Shown: positions 48,458 through 60,275, counted from the stretch's first letter. The stretch is DNA of 64,000 nt from Osedax fenrisi (GCA_964019155.1 OZ025245.1:16358491-16422490), one strand, 5' to 3'. Notes: generated by a model from the letters alone, not told the origin. Numbers and translations are program-made.

Positions 48458-50503
48458 CAGGGGTTCTCGAATGTAGGTCCGCGGAACCCCTTTGGGTCGA
48501 TTGAAACTTTCTGCTAGGGTCGCCGATATTTTGTTTGATTATGGAGTTTCTAAATTGTCTAAATTTAATTGTTTTTAAAGTATATGAAATTTTAATTTTA
48601 TATTGATTTTAGTTTTTTTATTATTAGTATTTTTTGTCTTTGTATTTATTATTTTTAAACTTTATTTTTCACTTACATTTTAATTTAAAAAATAACTCTT
48701 ATTTTGAATACAAATCTTAAAATGAATAATAACAAAATCAAATATAATGATAATTATTTATCATTCAGTTTCACTAATGACAGCTGCCATTAGAAATAAT
48801 AGTATTAGTCAACCACAATGTGTAGTTTTCTTATGATTAAATGAATCAATAATACCTAGCAAACTTAGAAGACATCTCGAGACTAATCATCCCAATTAAA
48901 AAGTAAAGATATTTCATATTTTTAAAGATTGTAATATTCCGTAACCAATTCACGTATTGATACTATCAACACTACTATAAATAACAAGAACGATAAGTTA
49001 ATAGTATCTTATTAAATTGCAAAATCATACTGATGAAATAATTGTACCTTGTGCTATTAAACGAATAATTGAAGATATATCTGAAGATATTTTGAAGTAT
49101 ACTTTAATAAATATATATAACCTATAGGTTACATTCATATAGTATTACATAACTAAGATTGTTTATATATAAATTAAGTACGTTGGTTTTACAAGGGAAA
49201 AGTACTTAACAGAGTGTTTAGCGAATTAAGTTATGGATTTCCTTATTAAGAATAATATGGACGATTTAAAGCAGATTGGATTTCTGATTTTTTCGTATTT
49301 AGTAGATATATTTGGGCAATTGAATAGGTTTATTCTAATTTTCAAGATAAGTAATCTAAGTATACAACCATTTTATTTACTATTTATAATAATACTATAA
49401 ATAATTATTAAGTCGCAATAAATGTATCCCTGAATCAATATCTGATATTAATGATTTTATAAATAATTTGCAACATTGGCTCAGAAATGTGGAGCAAAAT
49501 AGATGTTCGATGTTCAATAATTTATCACATTATATCTCTGATTCTGAAGGTTGTACATCCATGATTTTATTATACCGAATTATAGTAACTAAGATATATA
49601 TCTAATTATAATTTAATGATGTACTTTAATTAAGTATCGAACTACAATAGAAATTAATATAAGGCACTCACATTTAATTTATATTAATTATTAATATTAA
49701 GTTGTATATACAATATTTTTGATTTTGAAGGTTCAGAAAATATATCAGATGTTACAAAGGATTAAATTGTACAACATTTGATAAATTTAGAAGAGCAATT
49801 TCTAAGATATATTTCTGAACTTAATATTACGTTGTTTATTGTTGTTATATTACGGTTTTCGTCCAATATAATGGATCTTGATGATTTTGATGATAAATGC
49901 CAAGATCAAATGAGTTGTCTTAGGGAAGATATTGGCGCAAAGAATAATTATAATGAAATAATGTGGGCCAATTCTGGATATCAGTTATTAATTCTTATCC
50001 TGACCTTGTACATCTATTAAATACTTACAAACATTAAATACTTTCTTCCATTCAGGAGTACATATTTATGTTAACGTGACTTATCAGACTCTACAAAGTA
50101 AGAAACGTAATGGACGTGATGTGAAATATGATTTAAGAATGTGTATATATTATATTGAATCAGACATATCTCATTTAAACTATAATGTTCAAATTCATTA
50201 ATTAATAATGTATTTATAAATATGTATATTTTATTCTCTTTTCTCATTATTATTAAAAAATGTGCGAGTTTAAAAATATAGCTTAAACTATATTGTTGTT
50301 AATTATTTATGTTAATTAACTCTATATCAAAATATAACATTATCAAGAACATTCAAATACTCGACGCCACTTAATAATATGTAATATTTTCAAGCCTAAG
50401 TATCTTTGTTATTACTATATGTATTATCATGGGTCGTTTTTGATTTTTTTGATTTAAAAATTTTAGAAAATGGGTCACCAAAAAAAAGTGTGAAGACACT
50501 TAG
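48458..50503 (+). mobile_element. Decayed ZBED-type hAT transposon, ~2 kb
   Basis: The 5' terminus CAGGGGTTCTCGAATGTAGG followed by ccgcggaacccctttgggtc is the typical end of hAT elements related to ZBED5-like transposases. The 3' end near 50503 retains gggtcgtttttg and gggtcaccaaaa but its terminal repeat is eroded. The interior holds broken transposase sequence. The target duplication is not clear. Confidence 0.7.
48819..50150 (+). pseudogene. hAT (ZBED5-like) transposase pseudogene
   Basis: At 48819-48899 one frame reads a BED-finger remnant with NESIIPSKLRRHLETNHPN, including the H-x4-H pair, with one in-frame stop and a terminal stop. From 49233 another frame reads MDFLIKNNMDDLKQIGFLIF, then SYLVDIFGQLNRFILIFK. 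This resembles the FLADIF..LN.LN..LQG region of ZBED5/FAM200-type transposases. Further fragments (HLINLEEQFLRYISELN) follow near 49770. Multiple frameshifts and stops make it nonfunctional. Confidence 0.7.
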
Positions 50504-51109
50504 CTACATCACGTAGACGGCTGATCATTGGGTTAATGACGACATGGTCATTGTAAACATGCATTGTGTAACATAATTTATGTTATACATTGATAAACAC
50601 AACACACACACACATATATATATATTATAATAAATAATCTAAAAATAATGGTTAAATAGATATAAAAGATATAAAAGATTTGTGAATCAGTAGAAATAAA
50701 TTTTAGTTATCGGTTAAGTAATATTTTACCAGGAATTGCAAATATTATGAATTTAATTTTAATTATGTAATACGTATATTTTACTTGTATTATATATATG
50801 TGTGTATGTTTGTGTATTTATTTTCTATCATATATATTATATGTATAACTATATTATTATATTATATTATTAATATTAGTATGATACAATATTATTATCA
50901 TTATTACAATGGATACAGCATACAAGTACATTACTAACAATACATTATATAACTAACTATTAGTTATTAACTACTGTTTGACATGATATTCTCGTATACT
51001 GCATGCGATGTATAATTATTAGTTATGTTATATGTTCGAGTGTGTTCTATATTTTGGTTTGAAGTATACAATTTGTTGTTACTTTCGACAATTGATTTCT
51101 CTAGCACAA

Positions 51110-51505
51110 AGATTCGTTAACATAAATTCAATCCAATTCAATTCAATTCAATACGATTGAGGTCTCTAGCACAAAGATTCGTTAACATAAATTCAATTAA
51201 ATTCAATTCAATTAAATACGATTGATTTCTCTAGCACAAAGATTCGTTAACATAAATTCAATCCAATTCAATTCAATTCAATACGATTGAGGTCTCTAGC
51301 ACAAAGATTCGTTAACATAAATTCAATTAAATTCAATTCAATTAAATACGATTGATTTCTCTAGCATAAAGATTCGTTAACATAAATTCAATCCAATTCA
51401 ATACGATTGAGGTCTCTAGCACAAAGATTCGTTAACATAAATTCAATTCAATTCAATTAAATACAATTACATTAAATTCAATTAATTCCAATTCAATTAA
51501 ATTCA
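51110..51505. repeat. ~59-bp satellite derived from LINE 3' tail
   Basis: About six copies of ctctagcacaaagattcgtt and aacataaattcaat plus attcaattcaatacgattga occur, alternating two variants (~118-bp dimers). The tail motif parallels tggcacaaagagtctttaaa found at LINE 3' ends at 22430 and 32150. The array stops five bases from the donor of the exon at 51510. Confidence 0.85.
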
Positions 51506-51509
51506 ATAC

Positions 51510-51677
51510 CTGCGTGTAGAGTTTCGGATCAAGGTTACCGATAGATGGCGCCTGGGTTCCGATGTAGGAAGTCTGACCGGCTGTGAACGGTATCGGTTGT
51601 CCGGCAGATATGCGGGTGGTCAGTTGGGGTGACAGCTGACGACGGAACGCGATGTCGTTGTTACCCGGCAGGGTTTT
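51510..51677 (-). CDS. Synaptotagmin linker exon before C2A
   Basis: This 168-nt exon has 56 codons and is phase 0 at both ends. The acceptor is aacag and the donor is gtattg. It encodes the region between membrane anchor and C2A, starting KTLPGNNDIAFRRQL and ending IGNLDPKLYTQ. The GNLDPKLY ending resembles the G-K/N-L-x-P-x-LY element that precedes C2A in several synaptotagmins (family knowledge). The exon is much richer in GC and CpG than its surroundings. Its donor opens directly into an AATTC-type tandem array at 51110-51505. Confidence 0.75.
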
Positions 51678-52471
51678 CTGTTATCGGGGTCGGTAGGGTT
51701 TACTAACGCGCGTATATGGTAAAAATAAAATAAAATATAAATAGTAATATGAATTAGAAATATAAAAATTCCGAAATATAATATATACTATAGTTTATTC
51801 ATTAATAGTTATTTGTGTAATACTGATTATGTTTGATAACATTTAAAATTAATCAATATTGATTAACATTAAGTAATATTATTAGTATTCTGTATATATT
51901 AACTATATATTTTCTTATTTGTAACATTATTAATGTAAGTGAATACAATTTATGATATTTTTTCGAATTATATAATTTTAATAATATAAATTGTATTATA
52001 AATAATATTAAGTCAATAATATAAAATAATATTTGTAATAACATGTAAATACATTTATTATTCGTTGATAGTGACTACATTGGTATTTATAGAACTAACA
52101 AATTAATGGTAAGTGAAACAGAATTAAAAATATGATTTGTATTGTGGTAATACGAAAGTAATATATTTCATAATATAAAAATGTAGTATTGATTATATGA
52201 GTTAAAAGTAGGATTACAGCTCAACTTAACTCTTAATAATTTGCCTGAATCATACTCTATCATGAATACGAAATAAACGACATTTAATAAATCAACATAG
52301 ATTTAGAATGAAGAAGCTATAATAACATATATGTATATAAATATTCAGCAAAAGAGTTTTTTTATATTTTATTTTTACTATATTGTTAATTATAAATATG
52401 CATATAAAATTATTATTATTATACATAACACCTATATATATATATATATATATATATAAATGATTATGTAC
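51678..52471. other. Intronic AT-rich DNA
   Basis: No coding signal. (TA)n at 52434-52457 lies just beyond the mini-exon donor. Confidence 0.5.
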
Positions 52472-52519
52472 CTGTTTTATAATAGATTTTCCGTTGGTCT
52501 TCCACACTCCACTGTGTTC
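52472..52519 (-). CDS. Candidate linker mini-exon (48 nt)
   Basis: This is a 16-codon mini-exon, phase 0 at both ends, with acceptor tttccag and donor gtacat. It encodes EHSGVWKTNGKSIIKQ. A symmetric phase-0 exon of this size could be skipped without frame change, so it may be alternatively spliced; that is inference. It lies about 0.8 kb upstream of the well-supported linker exon at 51677 and on the same strand. Confidence 0.55.
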
Positions 52520-52667
52520 CTGGAAAGAGTTCGTAATCATTATTGATTAATATTATATTTAAGAAAATGTATAGAGTCGAAAGTATAATGTATAAATATG
52601 TTGATGATGATAGTTTCATATCATTGTTGTGGTCATTATGATGATGATAATGATGGTGATGGTAATA

Positions 52668-54110
52668 GATAGATAGATAGATATAGTGTATTGTTTAAAA
52701 CAAACAAATTGACATAAAACAATAATAATAATAAAAACAAATAACGAATATAAACGAATATATATAATGATTTATAAATGCCATATTACATATGGTTAAG
52801 ATATAAAATTAACAAATGATATAATAAAAAAAATAATAATAAAAAATGATGGTGGTGATGATAATGATAATGATGGTGATGAAGATGAATTTTTATAATT
52901 TGATGAATAAATAATAAATAGTATTTAATATATAGGGGATCATTTTTCGAACTACATTTCGTTTTTATTATATAGTTATGTCTCAACAGTTGTATGTAAA
53001 GAAAATAAATTTAGACTGGTGTTAATAATATCATACGAGTTAATAGAAAAAGAAATTTGAAATTTGAAATTTAGAATATTGGGATAGTTTATTGTGTATT
53101 ATATTACAAGTATTAATTAGCTTATCAGAAACATTTTTACAAATTTATTATATAATATATTTATAGGAATATCGGGATAATTAGTAATCTTTTGTCTACC
53201 TAGTATAGTATAAGTTAGACGGTAAAGCTCTATAATTACAATATAAATTAATAATTGTATTCCTATAGTATATTTGTTTAGCTTTAGATATAGAGTTTCT
53301 ATAATATTTGCGTAAATATATAAAATAGGTATTATTATATATAGACTTGTTTGCATAATATTTCTTTTCTGCATAACGGTATGATCTTTTAATTCAAGAT
53401 AATATCGAATTAAAATAAGGTGATTTAGGCCGAGTAATAATTGTTATCTTACATATAGGCGCATGGATATTAAGTATACTAATAAGAGAATTATTCAGGA
53501 ATTCAGCTGTTAATGGTTCCCTACTTATTGTAGCTAGAAAGTCATACTGAAATAGTTCATAATCTATTGCTGATAATTTCCTATAATAGCGCAATACTTC
53601 ACGTTTAGGTAATGTCATTTCAATGTCTAAGGTAAACTGTATAGCATAATGGTCTGTTATTAGATTATATATTGTAGGATGTGTAAGAGTAAGGTGGGAT
53701 AAGGTGGGGTAATTACCAGATCGAGTATATTATTTGTAATGTGAGTTGGTGAGGTAATGATATAGTATAAATATGATTAGTGAACTCTGCATGATAAGTC
53801 TATATAGAGCCAAAATGATAATTAAAATCTCCAAGGATCAAATAATTAGTTGAATAAAGTGAATGAATGAGATCAGAGAATTCATCACCAAATAGTGAAC
53901 ATGATTGGATAGGTGGGCGATAAATACATATGAATTGGCGATTGTATGTAGATGTAATAGCAAGGTTAACCAACAGACCATTAGCATAACTAAAATACAG
54001 TGAATTGTATGATTTTATACGAAAATTACATTTAATTAATATCCCAACGTCGCCACCCCTGCGACCATTCAATCTAGGAGAAATTATTAGGATATAGTTT
54101 AATTATTTTA
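52668..54110 (-). pseudogene. Dead LINE with endonuclease fragment
   Basis: From 54110 downward the minus strand reads SPRLNGRRGGDVGILIKCNF, later FICIYRPPIQSCSLFGDEFS and LILGDFNYHFGS. These are hallmark blocks of the apurinic endonuclease of non-LTR retrotransposons (the YRPP and GDFN.H motifs). A second ORF (53618-53394) with PKREVLRYYRKLSAIDYELF fits the region after the endonuclease. The element ends in a tail of taTCTATCTATC type at 52668. Only ~1.4 kb remains, so most of RT is deleted. Confidence 0.75.
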
Positions 54111-54913
54111 ACTGGAAAAATATAGACAATATGTCACAAATATAAATATGTATATATAATATATATTATATATATTATATATATACATAAAATATATATA
54201 TATATATATATATTATAAAACATATATTGTATGTATAATAATATTATGTATATATGTGACCTTTACACGATATCACGTGATCTATCTCTCGAGATGTAAT
54301 CAATTAATACACGATATGTGTAATATGCACTATAGCGAACATATATATACATGTACCATACACATATACATATATATATATACCTACCGGACATATATAA
54401 TTGATACATGCACACATGTATACTATTAGATATATTAATCATATATTTATATTCATGAAATATAGATAATATATAATTCAATAGTTCAACTAATGTATAT
54501 ATATATATATGTGTGTGTGTGTGCATGTACATCTGAATTACATAATTATTATGGTCATTTAATTGACCTAAAATAAAAAACACCGGTGTTGTGGTGTGTG
54601 TGTGTGTGATAATGTATTCCGCCCTAGGCGACCTCTATTGTATAATACGTGTATCCGGTAACTGGATACAATAGCCGAAAGGTACGCGCGCCTATGTGTG
54701 TGCGCGTACGGATGATGTGCGCACGAATCTACACCGCCGTAGAGGTCACGGCCTCGTCGACAGGAGATCGTGACGTCACGATCCGCTAATTACGTAACGA
54801 TCCTGAATCGCGTGATCGCGGTATCGCTTTGATTGACGTGTTGCGTCATAGTGTAGTATTCATATTAAGTTATATTTGAATATATGTATATATATATATA
54901 TATAATTACGTAC
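54111..54913. other. Intronic DNA with CRE-like and CACGTG sites
   Basis: This is AT-rich up to 54560. A GC-richer stretch at 54615-54850 follows, containing cgtgacgtcacg (54768), several attacgtaa/cgcgtgatcgcg palindromes and no ORF. Confidence 0.4.
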
Positions 54914-54978
54914 TTTACAATATGAACTCTTCGCGTATAGATCTGGAGTACTTTGACTTATCGGAACTGATGATGCAA
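54914..54978 (-). CDS. Candidate linker exon 3 of synaptotagmin-like gene
   Basis: This is a 65-nt exon candidate with acceptor ttaaaacag and a strong donor gtacgtaatt. It starts with two bases that complete the codon left by the previous exon and then encodes ASSVPISQSTPDLYAKSSYC plus Lys, ending in phase 0. Ser/Thr-rich, low-complexity sequence is typical of the poorly conserved region between the membrane span and C2A in synaptotagmins. The phase matches the 48-nt exon at 52519. There is no homology signal of its own. Confidence 0.5.
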
Positions 54979-55872
54979 CTGTTTTAATTGGAGTTAAGAA
55001 TTTAGTATAGATAAAATACGACTACTGGCATTAGTAGTAGTAGTATACAAATAATATATGTATATCACCTGTTCAACATTCGTCGCAGAAAAAGGACCTA
55101 ACTCGCCCTCTTAACACTATCCTCATTAACGCACTCGTCTTCTCTCGAATCTACTACTGTTAATGCCTACTCTATCATCTTCCAAACTCTTCACTTTCCC
55201 CCCCCCCATTAAACCGCATAAGTACTATGTCTATATGCACCATGGTCTCCATCAATCGCTTTAATCGTTCAACTAGTCACTCTAACCAATTTATATATAA
55301 CGGAGTCCCTCTATTACGACTAATCTCTCACTATCCTCCTTACATGACTGCCCTACTAACTCTAACACACCCATTAACTTCATTACTTTCAGTGACGATA
55401 TTTCCATAATTTTCTCTCACATATTACCCCTTAAAAACGTTATGTTACCTATATGTTCCTATATTTACCTATTATTATCAACGTTAACATATATTTATGA
55501 ATAGGTATACCTATACAACTATGGTATAGTATACTATACAACTAATAATATGTTAATTATTATGTAATTATTATAATATAATTTTCAGTTTAAAAAATTA
55601 AATCTATTTTAAAATAAATATAGTATTAACCACATGTATTCATATACGATCAGTATATACATGATCATTGTTGTTGTTATTGACTAAAGTGTATAATACT
55701 TCAGTCGATAGGTTACACGACTGACATAGAAGACTACTTTTTATATTTCTAGGAGAAATTATAAATTGCGATGAATATTGCAGTAGATCATTCTAGACGG
55801 TATCATGTATAACTACATAATACATATAATAAAAGTAAAACTATATAAAGTTTACCATTTATAGCTATAGGA

Positions 55873-55911
<39 letters not shown>

Positions 55912-56338
55912 AATCATAAATTTAATTATTATATTATTTGGAATTTTGCGTAGTATAATTTTATAAATTTGAATATAATTAGTTGTTAAATATCAGTATT
56001 ATAACTGTATATATACCTATATACCTGTATATTATACCTAAACTACATATATTACACAATAGCTTTCATAGAGATAGGTGCACAGTTGTATAAGCCATCC
56101 ATCGAAATGAGTAAGTATAGATAATATTAGTCCATACTATAGTCAAATAGACAAACAATAAGAAATACATATACGGTAATAAATGTAAGCTGTATATTTC
56201 ATAACATTTATATTTTTATATCCACAACTCATTATCTTATATAATAGTATATTTACTATAGATAATATATTTACTATAGATAGTATATATATATATATAT
56301 GTATATACTAATGTGTACTATAGTACATATAGTACTCC
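54979..56338. other. Intronic DNA including a pyrimidine-rich stretch
   Basis: 55070-55440 is unusually C/T-rich with a 60-codon plus ORF (55227-55409) that shows no recognised domain. It resembles no element named here. (TA)n at 55877-55909. Confidence 0.4.
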
Positions 56339-56560
56339 AATCCTTATATTGTTTTAGAAAGAAACTAAAACATTATTTAAACACTTCTTAATTTATTTTT
56401 GTATACGCGTTATTTAATCTGTATATCCTATCTAAATCTATTTAATTTAATTTTGTGTTATTTTGTATTTTCTATTCGTTTGTTTTTATTATTTTTCGTT
56501 ATTATTATACACCAGAGGGCACCCGCTATATTGGTGTTTAAATAAACAATTCAATTCAAT
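56339..56560 (+). mobile_element. LINE 3'-end fragment with (AATTC)n tail
   Basis: Plus strand ends ggcacccgctatattggtgt then ttaaataaacaattcaattc. The upstream LKKLKHYLN-like codons and stop are typical of a non-LTR ORF2 end. The copy is strongly 5' truncated. Confidence 0.6.
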
Positions 56561-56832
56561 ATATGTATAATCATTACAAGTTTATTTATTAAATATTCAA
56601 TATACATGTTTATATGTATATACGTTACAGCTATATAACATATATACATATATACATATTATATATATATAAAGTATTAGTATTACACCCGTATACTTCA
56701 CAGTATTGGCATTGTATTCTATACGGTACGCATGCCGTTGTATTTGACGATATTACATATTATAGAGAGACATTTAATTAGTAATATTTGTATTTACACA
56801 TTTTCCTAATTATAATATATATAATATATATA

Positions 56833-56920
56833 TGTGAATCAGATAGAGTGTAAACACTCAGGAAAATACAAAAGCAAAGCTTGACTAGGTATTTTCCCAC
56901 TCAACTTGATAACAGCATTA
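56833..56920. repeat. Dispersed repeat fragment
   Basis: aatcagatagagtgtaaaca and gcaaagcttgactaggtatt correspond, inverted, to 18380-18440. More divergent relatives lie at 30597-30690 and 59668-59770. The family is unnamed. Confidence 0.5.
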
Positions 56921-57234
56921 CAAGAATAAAAAATAAAAAAAATATTAGTAAATTATAAAATGACAATAACTTATTTTAAAATTTCAATTTTGTATATCAT
57001 TAGAACTATAATTTTGTATATATATATATACTATTGTATATATTATTAAACTTATTTGATTTGTAAATGTGATTCGTGTAAATGAAAATCGTGCTGAATA
57101 AATAAGTAAGAATATACTTGAATATTGTTATCAAGGAGAGGTCATCATTTTCAGTTAAATACAAAATAAAATATAATAAATAATAAAAGTATATATAAAT
57201 AAAATAAATGTATATTAAAAGAAGAAAAATATAT

Positions 57235-57277
<43 letters not shown>

Positions 57278-57471
57278 TAATTAGTATTATCATATAGTAG
57301 TGATATGATTGTAATGTACTAGGATCTAATTATACCATATACCATATACCATATACTATATTCTATATATAACCAATAATAACACGTATAATGAAAGTCG
57401 TAAATTAACATGCGAGTGTGCCATTAGCGATATTTCTATTTATAGATATAACCTGTCACCACCTAAACGAC
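56921..57471. other. AT-rich intronic DNA
   Basis: TA at 57239-57275. A 95-codon Tyr/Ile-rich minus ORF here is a low-complexity artefact. Confidence 0.5.
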
Positions 57472-57553
57472 CTTCAGTAGTGTGTTTCCAGCTCCATTGT
57501 TCCATTGGTATGAAACTCCCCATCGCAGTTAGCGCTATACGTTCGTACCCTTT
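57472..57553 (-). CDS. Candidate exon 2 of synaptotagmin-like gene
   Basis: This is an 82-nt segment (27 codons plus one base) between a tatacag acceptor and the donor GAAG|gtcgtt. The peptide begins KGYERIALTAMGSF and ends in WSWKHTTE. Phase 0 at the start and phase 1 at the end fit the exons on either side; the next exon starts with TT and completes a Val codon. A second donor, TTTAG|gtggtg, 9 nt downstream keeps frame and would add three residues. GC content and codon use stand out from the surrounding AT-rich DNA. No family motif is recognisable, so the call rests on splice sites, phase and position. Confidence 0.45.
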
Positions 57554-57580
57554 CTGTATAACGCACCCCGAGTCCACCCC

Positions 57581-57967
57581 TACCTTCCTTTTATACAAAA
57601 GCAACACTACTACACACCTATAACAACGCTAATTACCCGACGCGTCGATTACTATTATATATGAATCTATTCTATATACTATTATATATGAATCTATTCT
57701 ATATACTATTATATATGAATCTATTCTATATACTATTATATATGAATCTATTCTATATACTATTATATATGAATCTATTCTATATACTATTATATATGAA
57801 TCTATTCTATATACTATTATATATGAATCTATTCTATATACTATTCATATATCAATAGTATATAGAATATATGAATAGTGTATAGAATAGATTCACATAT
57901 AATAGTAATCGACGCGTTGGGTAATTAGTGTTGTTATAGGTGTATTTATTGTGTATAAAGGGAAGGC
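57581..57967. mobile_element. Fold-back element enclosing a 27-bp satellite
   Basis: The arms 57581-57665 and 57884-57967 are near complements: both contain acacctataacaac.ctaatt and cgcgtcgattactattatat. The loop holds seven tandem copies of a 27-bp unit (atgaatctattctatatact plus attatat, 57661-57843), plus an inverted unit. It fills most of the intron between two candidate N-terminal exons. Confidence 0.8.
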
Positions 57968-57997
57968 AAGCGATAACCATACAACGTGACAATGTAC

Positions 57998-58096
57998 CTC
58001 GCGTGTTATCGCGGTGTTGTACGCGTTCACCATTCCGTATACCGCTACACTATCTAGCGTAATGTAGGTCAACACGGCTACTATGGTAATGCCGTG
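57998..58096 (-). CDS. Candidate N-terminal exon of synaptotagmin-like gene, hydrophobic
   Basis: This is a 99-nt, 33-codon open segment. Its acceptor is ...ccctag at 58097-58098 and its donor gtacat starts at 57997. The frame has a stop immediately upstream of the acceptor, as expected for intron sequence. It reads HGITIVAVLTYITLDSVAVY and then GMVNAYNTAITRE. The first ~23 residues are mostly hydrophobic and could form a membrane span, but they contain an Asp in the middle. It ends in phase 0, matching the next candidate exon. No conserved synaptotagmin N-terminal motif is recognisable, so assignment rests on strand, spacing and phase. It could be a chance ORF. Confidence 0.4.
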
Positions 58097-58573
58097 CTAG
58101 GGATGACCGTGGCCTATAGGTGTGCTGAGAGAGACTGGTAATGTAGTGCCCGCCTATAGGATACGTACCAATGCAGCAACATTGTCGAGCAATCAATCAA
58201 TCAAGCTATATAAATAGATTGGAATATATATATATATATATATAATATATATATATAGATTGATATACATATTATTACTTGATTTGATTAAATATAGGTA
58301 CAGGTGCCTATAGTGCATATAGTCTGCACAGACGACTGCAGTCGATGAATTATGTATAGTGAATATAGTGAATATAGTGAACACGTGCATAGATTTACAC
58401 CACGTGTTACCTTCGGCTACTCGAGGGACCGGAAACACGTGTCTGACTTAGCTGACTCGTGTCCTACTTATTCGATGTATTTAACATTATATCATATATA
58501 TGATATATATATATGTAAACTAATTACATTTCTCAAATTTCTCGGGAAATGTACGTACCGGAAGAAGACTTTT

Positions 58574-58630
<57 letters not shown>

Positions 58631-59040
58631 ATATATATATACTATAATACATACTATATGCAAAGATATTGTGAAGTTTGGAAAATCTTTGCTATATGTA
58701 TGTGTGTGTGATTGTATGTCTGTATGTGAGTGTGTTTCTGTGTATGGGTATGTGCGCGGGTATGTGTGATTGTGTGTGTGCGTGTGTGTGCGTATGTGTG
58801 TGTATGTGTGCGTGTGTTTGTATGTGTGTGTGTGATATGCAACATGAGTTAACGCGTGTGTTAACACGATAGCGTGTAACCGTCACCTCCACCTCCCAGG
58901 CGTCACGTGACACACAGCTATGACGTCATAACGGTAGTGGTGGTGACGTCATCACGCGTACGCACATACTGTATGACGCGCGCTTCAACACTTTGTTATA
59001 CTTATCATGCGTCACGTTACTGTAACGTGTTCCTTTGAAT
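58097..59040. other. GC-richer flank with CRE/E-box motifs and microsatellites
   Basis: (TA)n lies at 58230-58258 and 58578-58640, with (GT)n at 58695-58835. Downstream, 58895-58960 has gtcacgtgac, tgacgtcata and gtgacgtcatca. A weak extra exon candidate lies on the minus strand at 58442-58411 (acceptor gtcag, donor gtaaca). Promoter function is possible but unproven. Confidence 0.35.
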
Positions 59041-59880
59041 AAATAATGTTCTCAGTGTATGTATGTATATATATATTTATATATTCACTGAGTTATACCA
59101 TAAATGTATAAACTTTTTTAATAAATATAATTTTACGTATACAGAATAATATATATATATATATATATATATTAGATACAACTAATAATACCAATAATGA
59201 TAATACAGGTATATATATAATCTATTGTCCACTGTATTTCATTTATCTTTAGACATTCATATAAAAATAGGTGTATTCGACCTCTGATAGGTGACCTCTA
59301 TTATGCGATCACCTGAAGGTCGCCAAGGTCATTATCACATTAATATATTTAGGGGGGATATCGTGAGAGAGAAATAATGCAGGTACACAAAATTCTCATC
59401 ATCTTAATACAGAATATTCTTAACATAGAATATTGGTCGATAGTAGAATATAATAACAACTACACAATTCTCTAAATATAATTCTATAATTGTGATTATA
59501 TAAATAATATATTATGAATGAAAATATTATCGTAAATAATATACATTAAAGTATCCATTGATTTATTATTTCATTACTTCATAAAATAAATTATATTTCA
59601 TCGATATATGTATCCAACTCATCGTATAAATTAATGATTTTAAATATATATATATATATATAATAATAATATCAGAATGTAGGCATGACCAAGGTAATCG
59701 AAGAAGCGCAATGCTTATCTAGTCGTTTACCTGAAACATATTCCCAATTAACAATTATGAGGAGAAAAAAAAATAAAAGTAAAATTTATATAATATAGAA
59801 GTAAAATATGTAATTTTATAAATCTTAATAACAAATTAATAGTATAAGAAATTAAAAGTATAATTGGAGTATATATATAT
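59041..59880. other. AT-rich noncoding DNA
   Basis: TA tracts lie at 59149-59172 and 59646-59661. A diverged copy of the repeat at 56833 lies near 59668-59770. No gene seen. Confidence 0.45.
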
Positions 59881-59899
59881 GTTAGTTTTGAATGCTGTA

Positions 59900-60172
59900 G
59901 TTAAAGATTACTAATAAATTAGATCCAGAGTTGCCAATATTATGTTGAAATTAATGATGGTATATGATGTATCAACTTCAAGGATATGGGTACGCCAGTT
60001 CCAATGCCTTAGGGATTTTAATACCGCCAATAATAAGAACACTGACAATACTTGCCCACTCCACAAGTATATCCCATCCCCCGACACGTATCATAATCAT
60101 ATCAAGTCCAAACATATTAGCCACTCCGGTCATAGAAAAAATATAATGAAAAAAAAAAAAAAAAAAAACTAA
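59900..60172. repeat. Coding-like segment ending in poly(A), unidentified
   Basis: The plus frame at 59964-60146 reads GYASSNALGILIPPIIRTLT and continues. A minus frame is also open (TGVANMFGLDMIMIRVGGWD). The segment ends at A(20) near 60151, which suggests a retroposed copy, but I do not recognise a protein on either strand. The feature is recorded as a probable retrosequence only. Confidence 0.3.
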
Positions 60173-60275
60173 TATATATATATATATTCCACTAATTAAA
60201 AACTCATCATAATGTCATTCATCATATAATAATAAAATGTAAAGAAGAAAAATAAATTAATATAAAAATCTAGGA

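Noticed and set aside
51110..51505. Possible CRISPR array (regular direct repeats)
   Set aside because: Units are contiguous variants with no unique spacers, in a eukaryotic intron, and derived from a LINE-like tail.
57006..57293. 95-codon hydrophobic minus ORF as a membrane protein
   Set aside because: Low-complexity Tyr/Ile sequence over TA-rich DNA without homology.
58411..58442. Additional upstream synaptotagmin exon on the minus strand
   Set aside because: It has acceptor- and donor-like ends, but only 32 nt, no homology, and its phase fits the next exon only by assuming a different acceptor.
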